NCBI RefSeq assembly: GCF_008831035.1
Contig: NZ_WAJR01000008.1
Coordinates: forward strand, 41,093-105,092
Origin: Ellagibacter isourolithinifaciens
GTDB lineage: Bacteria; Actinomycetota; Coriobacteriia; Coriobacteriales; Eggerthellaceae
Direction: 5' to 3'
DNA length: 64,000 bases
Shown here: piece by piece, positions 24,326-33,463 of the stretch
Layout of the letters: each line of letters starts with the position of its first letter
Position numbering within the stretch: the stretch's first letter is position 1
Notes under the pieces: generated by a model
The model's input: the letters and a program-made list of their open reading frames with translations, nothing else
Databases searched by the model: none
What the model was told of the DNA's origin: nothing
Made by a program: the position numbers and the translations under genes

Positions 24326-26743
24326 ATGAGCACCAACGGCCGCAACGGCGGCGATGACGAGATAATGCTCGGCGAATCGCTCAAGTCGTCTTCCGAAAAG
24401 CAGACGGTTGATGATGTCATGCTTGGGCGCGCGTACACGCCCGAGAAATCGTTTTCGGTGGCGCCTCGTCCCACCGAGGTGGGGGAGCTTCACTCGACGG
24501 AAACCCCGGAAGAGCGTTTCGTCGAGCTGCAGCGCCTGACCGACGGTTACCTGACCGACGACGAGCGCGACATGCTCGAGCGCGCGTTCCGCTTCGCCGA
24601 CGCGGCGCACAAAGGCGTCACGCGCAAATCGGGCGAGCCCTATATCATCCACCCGGTCGAGGTCGCCATCATCTTAGCGGACTTGCGCATGGACGGCGAG
24701 ACGCTGTGCGCCGCGCTTCTTCACGACACGATCGAGGACACCGACGTCACCTACCAGGACGTGGCAACCGAGTTCAACGAGAACGTGGCCGCGCTCGTTG
24801 ACGGCGTCACCAAGATTACGCGCATCGAGGTGGAAAGCCTGTCGGACAAGCAGGCGGCCACCATCCGCAAGATGTTCGTCGCCATGAGCAAAGACATCCG
24901 CGTCATCGTGATCAAGCTGGCCGACCGCCTGCACAACATGCGCACGCTCTCGGCGCTCAAGGAGGATCGCCGCATCTTCAAGGCGCGCGAAACGCTCGAG
25001 ATCTACGCTCCCATCGCGCACCGTCTGGGCATCAACTCGGTGAAGTGGGAGCTTGAGGACCTTTCCTTCTACTACCTCGAGCCAAACAAGTACAAGCAGG
25101 TCAGCCGCATGGTCACCGAGTCGCGCGCCGAGCGCGAGCAGTACTTGGGCGAAGTGATCGACACGCTGCACGACGAGATGAAGAAGGTCAACATCGTCTG
25201 CCAGATCATGGGCCGCCCGAAGCATCTGTACTCCATCTATCAAAAGATGGTGAACAAAGGCAAAGGCTTCTCCGAGATCTACGACCTCATCGCCGTGCGC
25301 ATCATCGTGAAGTCGGTGAAGGATTGTTACTCGGCGCTGGGCGCGGTACACACGCTGTGGCATCCGATGCCCGGGCGGTTCAAAGACTACATCGCCATGC
25401 CGAAATTCAACATGTACCAAAGCCTGCACACCACGGTCATCGGTCCAGCGGGGCGGCCGCTCGAGGTGCAGATCCGCACTGAGGAGATGCATCGTCAAAG
25501 CGAATACGGCGTGGCGGCGCACTGGCGTTACAAGGAAAAGGGCGAGAAGGCCGACGCCGCGCTCGACCAGCAGCTGGCGTGGCTGCGCCAGATGGTCGAC
25601 TGGCAAGACGAGACGCAGGACTCGCGCGAGTTTCTGAAGGACTTGAAGGTCGACCTAGCGCCGACTGAGGTGTTCGTGTTCACCCCGAAAGGCGAGGTCA
25701 TGAGCTTGCGGGCGGGATCAACGCCGGTCGATTTCGCCTACGCCATCCACACCGAGGTGGGCAACCACTGCGTGGGCGCGAAGGTAAACGGCGCCATCGT
25801 GCCGCTGACCTACGAGCTGCAGCTGGGTGACCGCGTGGAAATCCTCACGCAGAAGAGCGCCACGCCTTCGCGCGACTGGCTGAACATCGTGAAGACGCCC
25901 TCGGCGCGCAACAAGATCCGCGGATTCTTCAGCAAGGCGAGCCGCTCCGACGATCTGCAGATAGGCCGCGACCGCTTGACGCGCGAGATGAAGAAGCACG
26001 GCATCGGCATCTCGAGCGCCAACTCGATGCGCGCAATCAAGACGATTTCCGAGCACATGGGTTACAAAAGCCCCGATGACATGCTTGTCAACATCGGCAC
26101 GGGGAAGGAAAGCCCGCAGCATGTGGGCAATCGCTTGTTGAAGCTGCTTGTCGACGACGGGAACGAGGAGTCGCGTGCCGGCGTGCTCGGGCAGTCTGAG
26201 ACGAGCCCCGGCGTCATGCCCCCCATGATCACAAGCGTCGTCTCGCCGAAGCGTCGCGAGGCGCACAGCTCGAACGGCATCGTCGTGAAGGGCGTCGATG
26301 ACGTGCTCGTGCGCTTGTCGCGCTGTTGCAACCCGGTGCCGGGCGACAAGATTTTGGGCTTCGTGACGCGCGGTCGCGGCGTGTCGGTGCATCGCGCCGA
26401 TTGCCCGAACGCCGAGGAGCTTATGAAGCACCCCGAGCGCATCATCGAGGTGGAGTGGGAGAAATCTGCGCCGTCGAGCACGTCTTACAAGGTGGAGATC
26501 TACATCGAGGCGATCGACCGCTTGAACCTGCTGCGCGATGTCACGGTGGTCCTCTCCGACATGGGAGCGAACGTGCTGTCCTGCAATACCATCTCGCACC
26601 GCGACGGCATGGTTGAGATGCGCTTTTTGTTCCAGGTGTCGGATATCTCGCTCATCGATGCGGTGCAGCGCAAGTTGCTCGGGCTCGAGGGCGTGTTCGA
26701 CGTCCATCGCATGCTCCCCGGGCAAGGGGGGAAGAAGAAGTAA
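24326..26743 (+). CDS. rel: Bifunctional (p)ppGpp synthetase/hydrolase
   Basis: This 805-residue RelA/SpoT homologue makes and degrades the alarmone (p)ppGpp. It has an intact HD hydrolase domain (YIIHPVEVAIIL and ALLHDTIEDT, residues about 107-135), the synthetase domain with GRFKDYIAMPKFN at about 349-361, a TGS domain (VFVFTPKGEVMSLRAGSTPV, about 450), a conserved-Cys/zinc-finger part (VRLSRCCNPVPGD, about 655) and a C-terminal ACT domain (about 725-805). The RFKD sequence in the synthetase domain is the RxKD signature of bifunctional Rel enzymes, as opposed to ExDD of synthetase-only RelA. An N-terminal extension of about 55 residues is hydrophilic. AAAGGAGG precedes the ATG. Confidence 0.96.
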   Translation: MSTNGRNGGDDEIMLGESLKSSSEKQTVDDVMLGRAYTPEKSFSVAPRPTEVGELHSTETPEERFVELQRLTDGYLTDDERDMLERAFRFADAAHKGVTRKSGEPYIIHPVEVAIILADLRMDGETLCAALLHDTIEDTDVTYQDVATEFNENVAALVDGVTKITRIEVESLSDKQAATIRKMFVAMSKDIRVIVIKLADRLHNMRTLSALKEDRRIFKARETLEIYAPIAHRLGINSVKWELEDLSFYYLEPNKYKQVSRMVTESRAEREQYLGEVIDTLHDEMKKVNIVCQIMGRPKHLYSIYQKMVNKGKGFSEIYDLIAVRIIVKSVKDCYSALGAVHTLWHPMPGRFKDYIAMPKFNMYQSLHTTVIGPAGRPLEVQIRTEEMHRQSEYGVAAHWRYKEKGEKADAALDQQLAWLRQMVDWQDETQDSREFLKDLKVDLAPTEVFVFTPKGEVMSLRAGSTPVDFAYAIHTEVGNHCVGAKVNGAIVPLTYELQLGDRVEILTQKSATPSRDWLNIVKTPSARNKIRGFFSKASRSDDLQIGRDRLTREMKKHGIGISSANSMRAIKTISEHMGYKSPDDMLVNIGTGKESPQHVGNRLLKLLVDDGNEESRAGVLGQSETSPGVMPPMITSVVSPKRREAHSSNGIVVKGVDDVLVRLSRCCNPVPGDKILGFVTRGRGVSVHRADCPNAEELMKHPERIIEVEWEKSAPSSTSYKVEIYIEAIDRLNLLRDVTVVLSDMGANVLSCNTISHRDGMVEMRFLFQVSDISLIDAVQRKLLGLEGVFDVHRMLPGQGGKKK

Positions 26744-26824
26744 TGGTCGTTCGTTCGCAGGCGTGGTGGGCGCGTGCCTCGCTTGAGCCTGCCTGTGGAC
26801 TGTTCCTATCGAAAGGTTGAGGCA

Positions 26825-27487
26825 ATGTCTCTTCGAGTGGTGAAAAAAACGTGCGTTGACGTGTGTTTTCTCGTGCAGGGAATGCTCGAGAACAACGTGT
26901 ACTTCATTTCGGACGGCGAGGCGACGATGGTGGTCGACCCGTCATCGGACGCGGAGGAGATCATGCGCGCGCTCGACGGGCGCGAGCTTGACGCGATTGT
27001 GCTGACGCACTGCCACTCCGATCACGTGGGCGCAGCGGCCGACTTGCGCCGCCTGACGGGTGCGACGGTGATTGCGTCGAAGATCGATGCCCCCGAGATT
27101 TGCGGGGAGAAGCCCATCTCTCGCGACAATTGGAAGTTCAAGGCCTGCCCGGTCGACTTTCGCGCCGAGGACGGCGACGTTGTGGAAATCGGCAACATGG
27201 CATGGAAAGTGATGGTAACCCCTGGCCACACCAAGGGTGGCATGTGCTGGTACCTCGTGCCGCAGTTCGGCAACCACGAGAGCGGCGCACCTGTCCTCAT
27301 TTCGGGCGACACGCTGTTCGAAGGGTCTGTGGGGCGCACCGATTTCGAGGGCGGAAGCATGAAGGAGATGCGCGCATCGCTTCGCAAGCTGGCGTTTCTG
27401 CCCGACGAGACGATCGTCCTTCCCGGACACGGCAGGCAGACCACCATCGGAGCCGAGCGGAGCCGCACCTTCGCGCAGTGGGCGTAA
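26825..27487 (+). CDS. Metallo-beta-lactamase-fold hydrolase, glyoxalase II-like
   Basis: The 220-residue protein carries LTHCHSDHVGAAADL, the HxHxDH metal-binding motif (about residue 61), then TPGHTKGGMCW and SGDTLFEGSVGRTDF, the rest of the two-metal site of the GloB/hydroxyacylglutathione hydrolase group. The start at 26825 (MSLRVVKK) is chosen over an upstream in-frame ATG because AAAGG lies 8 nt before it. It follows rel after 81 bp, and in many bacteria a gene of this type follows relA (sometimes with dtd). The true substrate is unknown. Confidence 0.88.
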   Translation: MSLRVVKKTCVDVCFLVQGMLENNVYFISDGEATMVVDPSSDAEEIMRALDGRELDAIVLTHCHSDHVGAAADLRRLTGATVIASKIDAPEICGEKPISRDNWKFKACPVDFRAEDGDVVEIGNMAWKVMVTPGHTKGGMCWYLVPQFGNHESGAPVLISGDTLFEGSVGRTDFEGGSMKEMRASLRKLAFLPDETIVLPGHGRQTTIGAERSRTFAQWA

Positions 27488-27664
27488 GAACCCGCCGATT
27501 GCGCCGCTGCGGGGCTTTCTGATATCGTCTGCGGCAATTCGCGCGAATCGCGTTGGGAACTCAGTAAAGAACACGTTAAACTCTGGGCGTTTGAGCGTCA
27601 GCGCGACCTCTTCCCGGGGCTCGCGTTCTTCCGGTCAATTCGCTTAGCGAAAAGGAGTCGATGA

Positions 27665-28297
27665 ATGGGCAAGAGGCACCATAAGTACGACTATTTCAGC
27701 GCGTTCGAGAGCTTGTCAGAGCTTGCGGTCGATGAGGCCGACCTGCTCATCAAGGCCATCGAGGACTTCTCTACGGCCGATGCGCTCAAGGAAACGATGG
27801 AGAAGGCGCACGCCATCGAGCACAAAGGCGACGACATCAACCACGACATCTTCCGCAACGTGGCGACCGATTTCATCACGCCGATTGACCGCGAGGACAT
27901 CATCGGCCTCGCCCAGGCGCTCGACACGATCATCGACGAGCTTGAAGAGGTAATCCAGCGCTTCTACATGTACGACGTGCATTTCATGCACAAGGATGCG
28001 CTCGAGTTCGCGCGGCTGCTGAAGAAAGAATGCAAGGCGCTCAACAAGGCCATGGAGGACTTCCGCAACTTCAAGAAGTCCAAGAAGTTCAAGTCGCTCA
28101 TCATCGAGGTGAACACCTACGAGGAAGAGGCCGACCAGCTGTTGATGCACGTCATCCGCGATTTGCACACCACCGATTGCGAGAACACCATGCGCGTGAT
28201 GGTGTGGTCGCGCATCTTCGAGCACATGGAGAACTGCGCGGACGCGACCGAGCACGCCGCCGACTGCATGAGCACCATCCTGTTGAAGAACGTGTAA
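27665..28297 (+). CDS. DUF47/PhoU-like protein (YkaA/Pit accessory type)
   Basis: The 210-residue all-alpha protein begins MGKRHHKYDYFSAFESLSEL and contains AHAIEHKGDDINHDIFRNV and DFITPIDREDIIGLAQALD, the acidic metal-binding signatures of the PhoU-like DUF47 family. Members usually sit next to a low-affinity phosphate transporter of the Pit type and regulate it. No pit gene is found on either side here, which is unusual. AAGGAG lies 7 nt before the ATG. Given the ppx-ppk genes 8 kb upstream a role in phosphate handling is reasonable but inferred. Confidence 0.88.
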   Translation: MGKRHHKYDYFSAFESLSELAVDEADLLIKAIEDFSTADALKETMEKAHAIEHKGDDINHDIFRNVATDFITPIDREDIIGLAQALDTIIDELEEVIQRFYMYDVHFMHKDALEFARLLKKECKALNKAMEDFRNFKKSKKFKSLIIEVNTYEEEADQLLMHVIRDLHTTDCENTMRVMVWSRIFEHMENCADATEHAADCMSTILLKNV

Positions 28298-28423
28298 CGC
28301 GCAGATAGAGCGCGCAGCGTGACGACGGCTGGCCAGGTGCAGGAAATATCGAAAGCGAACGGGGCCTCATCAGGAAACTGGGTCAGGCCCGATTTTGCCT
28401 CTTGACAATATCCTGCTCATATT

Positions 28424-28455
28424 AGAGGGGGCCGGCGCATATGCCGACCCCCTCT
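28424..28455. terminator. Bidirectional terminator between DUF47 gene and 86-residue orphan
   Basis: A 13-nt stem with one mismatch (AGAGGGGGCCGGC at 28424-28436, pairing with 28443-28455) and a 6-nt loop, followed by TTTC on the plus strand. It lies between two convergent genes. Confidence 0.65.
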
Positions 28456-28485
28456 TTCGATTCCAAGGCTTCTAACGATAAGCGC

Positions 28486-28746
28486 TTACGCCTGCTTGTA
28501 CACGACGTAGGTGTTCTTCACCTGGCCGTTCGCATCGAACGCAGTGATCTCTTCGGTACTCTTAAATTCAAGGTCGTCGCCCTTGAAGCCGTAGTCGCTG
28601 TTGTTCATGGTGTACATGTAGCCGTAGATGATGCCGCCCTCGGCCTCGCCCTTGTCCTGCGCGTTAACGAGCTCCTGCGCAGCAGCCTTGCACTTATCGA
28701 GTTCCTTCGGGTTCCAGAGTCGGTCTCCACCCAGTGGTCCAAGCAT
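28486..28746 (-). CDS. Small hypothetical protein (86 aa)
   Basis: I do not recognise the family. The reading frame is supported by a strong ribosome binding site, AAGGAGG five nt before the ATG at 28746, and by a terminator after the stop. The protein is soluble, Tyr- and Asp-rich in its second half (GYMYTMNNSDYGFKGDDLEF), has one cysteine, no signal peptide and no membrane helix. It is transcribed against the neighbouring DUF47 gene. Confidence 0.7.
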   Translation of the reverse strand: MLGPLGGDRLWNPKELDKCKAAAQELVNAQDKGEAEGGIIYGYMYTMNNSDYGFKGDDLEFKSTEEITAFDANGQVKNTYVVYKQA

Positions 28747-28979
28747 TTCTGCCTCCTTGTCTCAAAGCTTGCACTGGCTTAATGATACGTTGTTCGCGCG
28801 CGCGATATGCCGAGGTCACATCAACGAAAGACAGAGCCGCCCCAACAAAAGCAGGGGCCGTTTCGCACGTTTTCGAACCCCCCAGATTTGTTGATGGCGG
28901 CCCAACGAGGGGCTGCTGTGCAACCGCCGCGCCGTCGCGTAATCTAGGTGCCAGCAAGAAACGAAAGGAGGAAAACGAC

Positions 28980-29207
28980 ATGTGCTTCAGACCAGCAACG
29001 GCAAATGCCAACACCGTTTCCTGCCCCATGTGCGGGCATGAGAACCCGATTTCCGCAACGCAGTGCGAAGAATGCGGGTTCGCGGTTTCCACCCCGGGCC
29101 ACGCGCCCGCGGCTCCTGGCGCTCCTAAGGCTCCCGGCGCTCCCGGCGCCCCGAAAGCCCCTGGTGCTCCCAAGGCGCCCGCCGCGCCCAAGGCACCCCA
29201 GGCCTAA
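28980..29207 (+). CDS. Small zinc-ribbon protein with collagen-like Gly-Ala-Pro tail (75 aa)
   Basis: The start ATG 28980 is set by AAAGGAGG at 28965-28972. Residues 15-33 form a short zinc ribbon (CPMCGHENPI then CEECG). From about residue 40 to the end the chain consists of imperfect GAP-KAP-GAP triplets, a collagen-like, Pro-rich, basic low-complexity tail. A strong terminator follows at once, so it is a single-gene unit. The ribbon suggests a protein or nucleic-acid contact, and the tail a flexible spacer; function is unknown. Confidence 0.75.
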   Translation: MCFRPATANANTVSCPMCGHENPISATQCEECGFAVSTPGHAPAAPGAPKAPGAPGAPKAPGAPKAPAAPKAPQA

Positions 29208-29242
29208 GTCTTATCGACAATCCCCCTTTTCATCCCTCCACA

Positions 29243-29274
29243 GCGCCCGACGTTTCCCCTCACGCGTCGGGCGC
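29243..29274 (+). terminator. Intrinsic terminator after the zinc-ribbon gene
   Basis: GCGCCCGACG at 29243-29252 pairs perfectly with CGTCGGGCGC at 29265-29274 (10-bp stem, 12-nt loop) and is followed by CTTTGTATTT. The remaining gap to the LysR gene stop at 29514 holds nothing I recognise. Confidence 0.85.
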
Positions 29275-29513
29275 CTTTGTATTTGACGGGAAGGGCGAAT
29301 TGGCGCAGAAGGCTTGGTCGCACGCTCGCTCGCGCATGGGCGACGCGAGTGCGATTCCCGCCCTTTAAGGCCCGCGACACTGCATTTTTCAAGCAATTGA
29401 ACGGCACACGGCAGAAAATGTCCCGCGCTTCGCCGAGCAGGGGGTTACGCATGACAGAGCATGCTAAAGGGGCAGGTCATGCGTTCTCAAGCATTGCCAT
29501 GCGGCCGAAGACC

Positions 29514-30473
29514 CTAGTCGCACAGGGTGAAAAGCCCCGTGTTCTCGTGCTTCAGATAGAAGCGGCGCAGAATGTCCATGAGTGTCTTGAACGCATCGTC
29601 TTCCAGGCTCGACTCCGCGCCCACAAAACCGATTTCCACGCCGTAGGGGTTGTCCATGTCGCGCAGCGCGAAATCCTCGCTTTCCTCCATGGTGAGCGTC
29701 GCGATGGCCGGCAGAAACGTCACCGCCGAATCGCTTTCCACCATACGGCGGCGAAGCGACCAATCGGCGCTCGAGAGCACGATGGCGTCGCGCCCGAAGC
29801 GGTTCGCGAGCAACGTGGAAAGCTCGGTGTTGGTGCACGCGATGCGCTTTTCCACGATATCGGCATCGGTTAGCTTTTCCTTTTTCGCCACGTCGCATTT
29901 CACGTTCACGAGCACCTTGTCGTAGGTGCGCAGAAACGGCCGATACTGAAATCCCGCCTTCTCCAAATCGTTGATGCCGTCGAGGCTGGAACCGTGGTTT
30001 TGACGAAAGAAGCACACCAGCCCGATCGTGGGCGCGGGGTCGCTCGCCTCGGCGCTCATCAGAAGGTCGTAGCGGATCTGCGTGTTCTGGCATTCCCTGA
30101 AATGTATGGCATCCGATGCGATGACGTAATCTTTCGCCTCGCGCGTCAGAAACGCCAACATGGCGACGTTTTGGCATTCGAGCATGATCGACCGGCTCTC
30201 GTTCTGTTCCAGATGCGATTCGCTCGTGGCGAAATCGAGCAGGCGCGAATAGCTTTCGATGGTTCGGGAAATATAGGGTTCTATCTTCTCGCCCGCTTCG
30301 GAGAGCTCCAGCTTGTTGGAGAAACGCACCAGAAGCTGGCACCCAAGCTCCTTTTCGAGCTCGTTCATGGCGCGGCTCATCCCCTGCGGGGAAATGAAGT
30401 TCAGCTTCGCGGCGCGCGTGATTGACTTCGTCTTGGCAACGTCCATGAAATAGTACAGGTAATCGATGTTCAT
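29514..30473 (-). CDS. LysR-family transcriptional regulator of the molybdoenzyme cluster
   Basis: The 319-residue protein has the LysR N-terminal winged helix (MNIDYLYYFMDVAKTKSITR, then AAKLNFISPQGMSRAMNELE, about residues 1-60) followed by a substrate-binding-like effector domain with several cysteines. It is read away from the molybdopterin oxidoreductase gene across a 374-bp gap, the classic arrangement in which a LysR protein controls itself and the divergent operon in response to the substrate. A G-rich Shine-Dalgarno (GAGGGGGAC) precedes the ATG. The effector is unknown; an aromatic substrate of the enzyme is the natural guess. Confidence 0.88.
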   Translation of the reverse strand: MNIDYLYYFMDVAKTKSITRAAKLNFISPQGMSRAMNELEKELGCQLLVRFSNKLELSEAGEKIEPYISRTIESYSRLLDFATSESHLEQNESRSIMLECQNVAMLAFLTREAKDYVIASDAIHFRECQNTQIRYDLLMSAEASDPAPTIGLVCFFRQNHGSSLDGINDLEKAGFQYRPFLRTYDKVLVNVKCDVAKKEKLTDADIVEKRIACTNTELSTLLANRFGRDAIVLSSADWSLRRRMVESDSAVTFLPAIATLTMEESEDFALRDMDNPYGVEIGFVGAESSLEDDAFKTLMDILRRFYLKHENTGLFTLCD

Positions 30474-30847
30474 ACTCGTCCCCCTCGATAGATTTCCCCC
30501 AGTACCCTTGTAGCAATTCTAAAGCTCACTGTGCTTTTCGGCGTGTGTATTTTCTTCAAACAGTTTGCGGGCAACCTTTCAATGCGCAGGAAAACCGCCC
30601 ACCGACCTTGGGAAACCCACGCCTCAACATCTCGTTGAGCTAGCCCACCCGAACGATGGGCCACCTTGCCCCCACGAAAACGGGAAGCGGGTCAACGAGC
30701 CGATGTTTTTCTTCCGCCCGCGCGCTCCATACACTGCATCGCAGGGGGATCACCGAGCCGCAGGGCTCGAGCTCATCACTCGCCGCATCCGCGAGCGTCC
30801 GCGCACGGCATGCGGCTTCTGCAAGAAACGACGAAAGTAGGAGGAGC
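30474..30847. promoter_or_regulatory. Divergent control region of the LysR/molybdoenzyme cluster (374 bp)
   Basis: No gene is seen. CTCAAC at 30623-30628 and GTTGAG at 30634-30639 form a perfect 17-bp dyad, a candidate LysR-family site. CGAGCC at 30754-30759 and GGCTCG at 30764-30769 form a second short hairpin in the likely leader. A possible -10 box TACACT is at 30730-30735 without a good -35, as is common for activator-dependent promoters. The ribosome binding site AGGAGG is at 30839-30844. Confidence 0.45.
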
Positions 30848-33460
30848 ATGAAGACATCGGATAAAACCATCTACAAGAACATGTCGCTGTGTTCTTTCGG
30901 CAACGGCGCCAACCTGACCGCCGTTGACTCGAAAGACGGCAAAGTTGTTCGTATGCGTCCGGTGCACTACGACGAGCATTACACCAAAGAGGATTTGAAC
31001 TACTGGACGATCAACGCGAAGGGCCACACCTTCGAGCCGGGCATGAAGACGCTGAACTCCCCGTTCACCTTCATCTACAAGACCCGCACCTATTCGCCCA
31101 ACCGCATCCCCTTCCCGCTCAAGCGCGTGGACTGGGATCCCAACGGCGAGCGCAACCCGCAAAATCGCGGCAAGTCCAAGTTCGAGCGTATCAGCTGGGA
31201 CGAGGCCACCGACATCATCGCGTCGGAGATCAAGCGCATCGACGAAACCTACGGCCGCAACTCCATCTTCTGCCAGGGCGACGGCCACGGCGAGACCGGT
31301 TCGATCCACGGCCCGCACGGCACCATGGCGAACCTTCTGGACATGACGGGCGGCCTCACCATGCAGGCCCGCCAGCCAGACAGCTGGGAAGGCTGGTACT
31401 GGGGCGCCAAGCACGCCTGGGGCAACGAGCCTTTGGGCCAGAACACCCATCAGCACAACCTGTTCAAGGACATCTCCGAGAATTCCGACGCGCTTCTGTT
31501 CTGGGGCTGCGACCCTGAGACCACGCCGTGGGGCTGGTCGGGCCAGCAGGCGTCGCGTTTGTGCTTCTGGTTCACCGAAATCGGCGTGAAGCAGATCCAC
31601 ATCGCGCCGGACGTGAACTACGCCAACGCCGTGCACTCCGACATGTGGATCCCGATTCTGCCCAACACCGACGCGGCCATGCAGCTCGCCATCGCGTACG
31701 TGTGGATGACGGAGGGCACCTACGACACCGAGTACGTGAAGACGCACACCGACGGCTTCGACTGGTTCGAGTACTACGTGCTCGGCAACGAGGACGGCGT
31801 TCCCAAGACGCCGGAATGGGCCGAGGAGAAGTGCCACGTGCCGGCTTACCGCATCAAGGCGCTCGCGCGCTACTGGGCCAAGCACAACGTGTCCATCGGC
31901 CACTGCAACGGCGGCAGCTACATCCGCTCGTGCTATTCGCATGAGCCCGCGCGCCTGGAGGTGTACCTGCTCGCTATGCAAGCAGTGGGCAAACCGGGCC
32001 GCAACCAGGTGAAATTCATCGAATGGGCCCTTATCGGCATGGACTCGTTTAACCCGCTGCCCCCGGGACACTTCCTTCCCGAGGTTCGCGCGTGCTACCA
32101 CGGCTCGGTTTTGGGCGAGCTTCCCGCGTCGTTCATTCCGAAGACGTTGGTGCCGCAGTGCATCACCGTTAAGGAAGGAGAGAAGGTGGAATGGTACGGC
32201 CACACCACGAGCCGCCACCACCGCACCGACCAGTTCAAGCACTTCCAGTTCCCGCAGGACGGCGACCACGGCATCAAGATGATCTGGTCCGACTCTCCCT
32301 GCTGGTCCACCTGCTGGAACGGTGGCAACGAGTTCCAGGACGCGCTTACCAACCCCAACCTGGAGTTCTTCTTGGTCGAGCATCCGTGGATGGAAAACGA
32401 CACGCTGTTCGCCGACATGATCTTGCCGATTTCCACCACGCTCGAGCTGGACGACTTCGGCGTTGACACCTATTCGGGCCAGTTCAACTCCGTCATCTGG
32501 GAAGAGCATGCGTGCGACCACCAGTACGAGTCGCTTTCCGACTACGAGGCCGTCGTCGAGGTTGCCAAGAAGCTGGAGAAGTTCGGCGGCATCTACGAGG
32601 ACTGCGCGAGCCACCTGACCGGCGACATGACCGTCGAGGAATGGCAGGAAATCGGCTACCGCGGTTCCGGCATCCCCGAAGACGAGCAGGACCTCGAGCT
32701 GATCAAGAAGCAGGGCTACCAGATGCTCCCCACCCGCGAGGGCTGGGACAAAGAGCCCGCCGGCATGATCGAGTTCTACGAGGACCCCGACAACAACCCG
32801 ATGGAAACGCCCACCGGCAAGATCGAGTTCTACTCCACCGGCCTTGCGAACTTCTTCCCCGACGACCCCGAGCGTCAGCCCGTGGCGAAGTGGATCGAGG
32901 AATCCGAGTCGCACCACGAGCGCATCAGCTGCGAGCGCGCGAAGGACTACCCGTTCCTTCTGGTGTCCAACCACCCGCGTTGGCGCATCCACGCCAACTT
33001 CGACGACTGCCCGTGGACTCGCGAAATCGAGACCTGCAAGGTTGTCGGCGAGGACGGCTACGCCTACGAGCCCGTGTGGATCAACCCGGTGGACGCTGAG
33101 AAGCTCGGCATCAAGAGCGGCGACATCGTGGAGGTCTTCAACGAGCGCGGCACCGTGCTCGGCGGCGCGTACGTGTCCGAGCGCATCATCCCGGGCGCGG
33201 TTCTGCAAGACCACGGCGCGGAAACCGACCCCATCGTGAGCGGTGTGGGCGGCATCGACCGCGGCGGCGCGAACAACCTGATCGCCCCGAGCAACACCTC
33301 TTCGAAGAACGCCGCAGGCGAAGTGACCGGCGGTTATCTGGTCGGCGTGCGCAAGTGCGACATCAACGCGCTCAAGGAGAAGTACCCCGAGGCGTTCGAC
33401 ACGCAGTACTACACGGCCGAAACCGGCACGAACGTTTACGACTACCTGCAGGAGGCATAG
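30848..33460 (+). CDS. Molybdopterin oxidoreductase large subunit, transhydroxylase-like (AthL type)
   Basis: The 870-residue chain belongs to the DMSO-reductase superfamily with bis-MGD cofactor. It has no Tat signal and no N-terminal cysteine motif for an iron-sulphur cluster (only Cys15), so it is cytoplasmic and cluster-free. This is the design of the pyrogallol-phloroglucinol transhydroxylase large subunit of Pelobacter acidigallici, which is of similar length (about 875). From memory of that structure the molybdenum ligand is Ser175 next to Asp174, with His144 in the active site; here D178-S179-W180 and H147 fall at matching places. The MGD-binding end (FLLVSNHPRWRIHAN, about 703; IKSGDIVEVFNERG, about 755) is normal. 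The small subunit follows after 3 nt. Substrate is not proven: a polyphenol hydroxyl transfer or dehydroxylation is likely. Confidence 0.9.
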   Translation: MKTSDKTIYKNMSLCSFGNGANLTAVDSKDGKVVRMRPVHYDEHYTKEDLNYWTINAKGHTFEPGMKTLNSPFTFIYKTRTYSPNRIPFPLKRVDWDPNGERNPQNRGKSKFERISWDEATDIIASEIKRIDETYGRNSIFCQGDGHGETGSIHGPHGTMANLLDMTGGLTMQARQPDSWEGWYWGAKHAWGNEPLGQNTHQHNLFKDISENSDALLFWGCDPETTPWGWSGQQASRLCFWFTEIGVKQIHIAPDVNYANAVHSDMWIPILPNTDAAMQLAIAYVWMTEGTYDTEYVKTHTDGFDWFEYYVLGNEDGVPKTPEWAEEKCHVPAYRIKALARYWAKHNVSIGHCNGGSYIRSCYSHEPARLEVYLLAMQAVGKPGRNQVKFIEWALIGMDSFNPLPPGHFLPEVRACYHGSVLGELPASFIPKTLVPQCITVKEGEKVEWYGHTTSRHHRTDQFKHFQFPQDGDHGIKMIWSDSPCWSTCWNGGNEFQDALTNPNLEFFLVEHPWMENDTLFADMILPISTTLELDDFGVDTYSGQFNSVIWEEHACDHQYESLSDYEAVVEVAKKLEKFGGIYEDCASHLTGDMTVEEWQEIGYRGSGIPEDEQDLELIKKQGYQMLPTREGWDKEPAGMIEFYEDPDNNPMETPTGKIEFYSTGLANFFPDDPERQPVAKWIEESESHHERISCERAKDYPFLLVSNHPRWRIHANFDDCPWTREIETCKVVGEDGYAYEPVWINPVDAEKLGIKSGDIVEVFNERGTVLGGAYVSERIIPGAVLQDHGAETDPIVSGVGGIDRGGANNLIAPSNTSSKNAAGEVTGGYLVGVRKCDINALKEKYPEAFDTQYYTAETGTNVYDYLQEA

Positions 33461-33463
33461 ACG

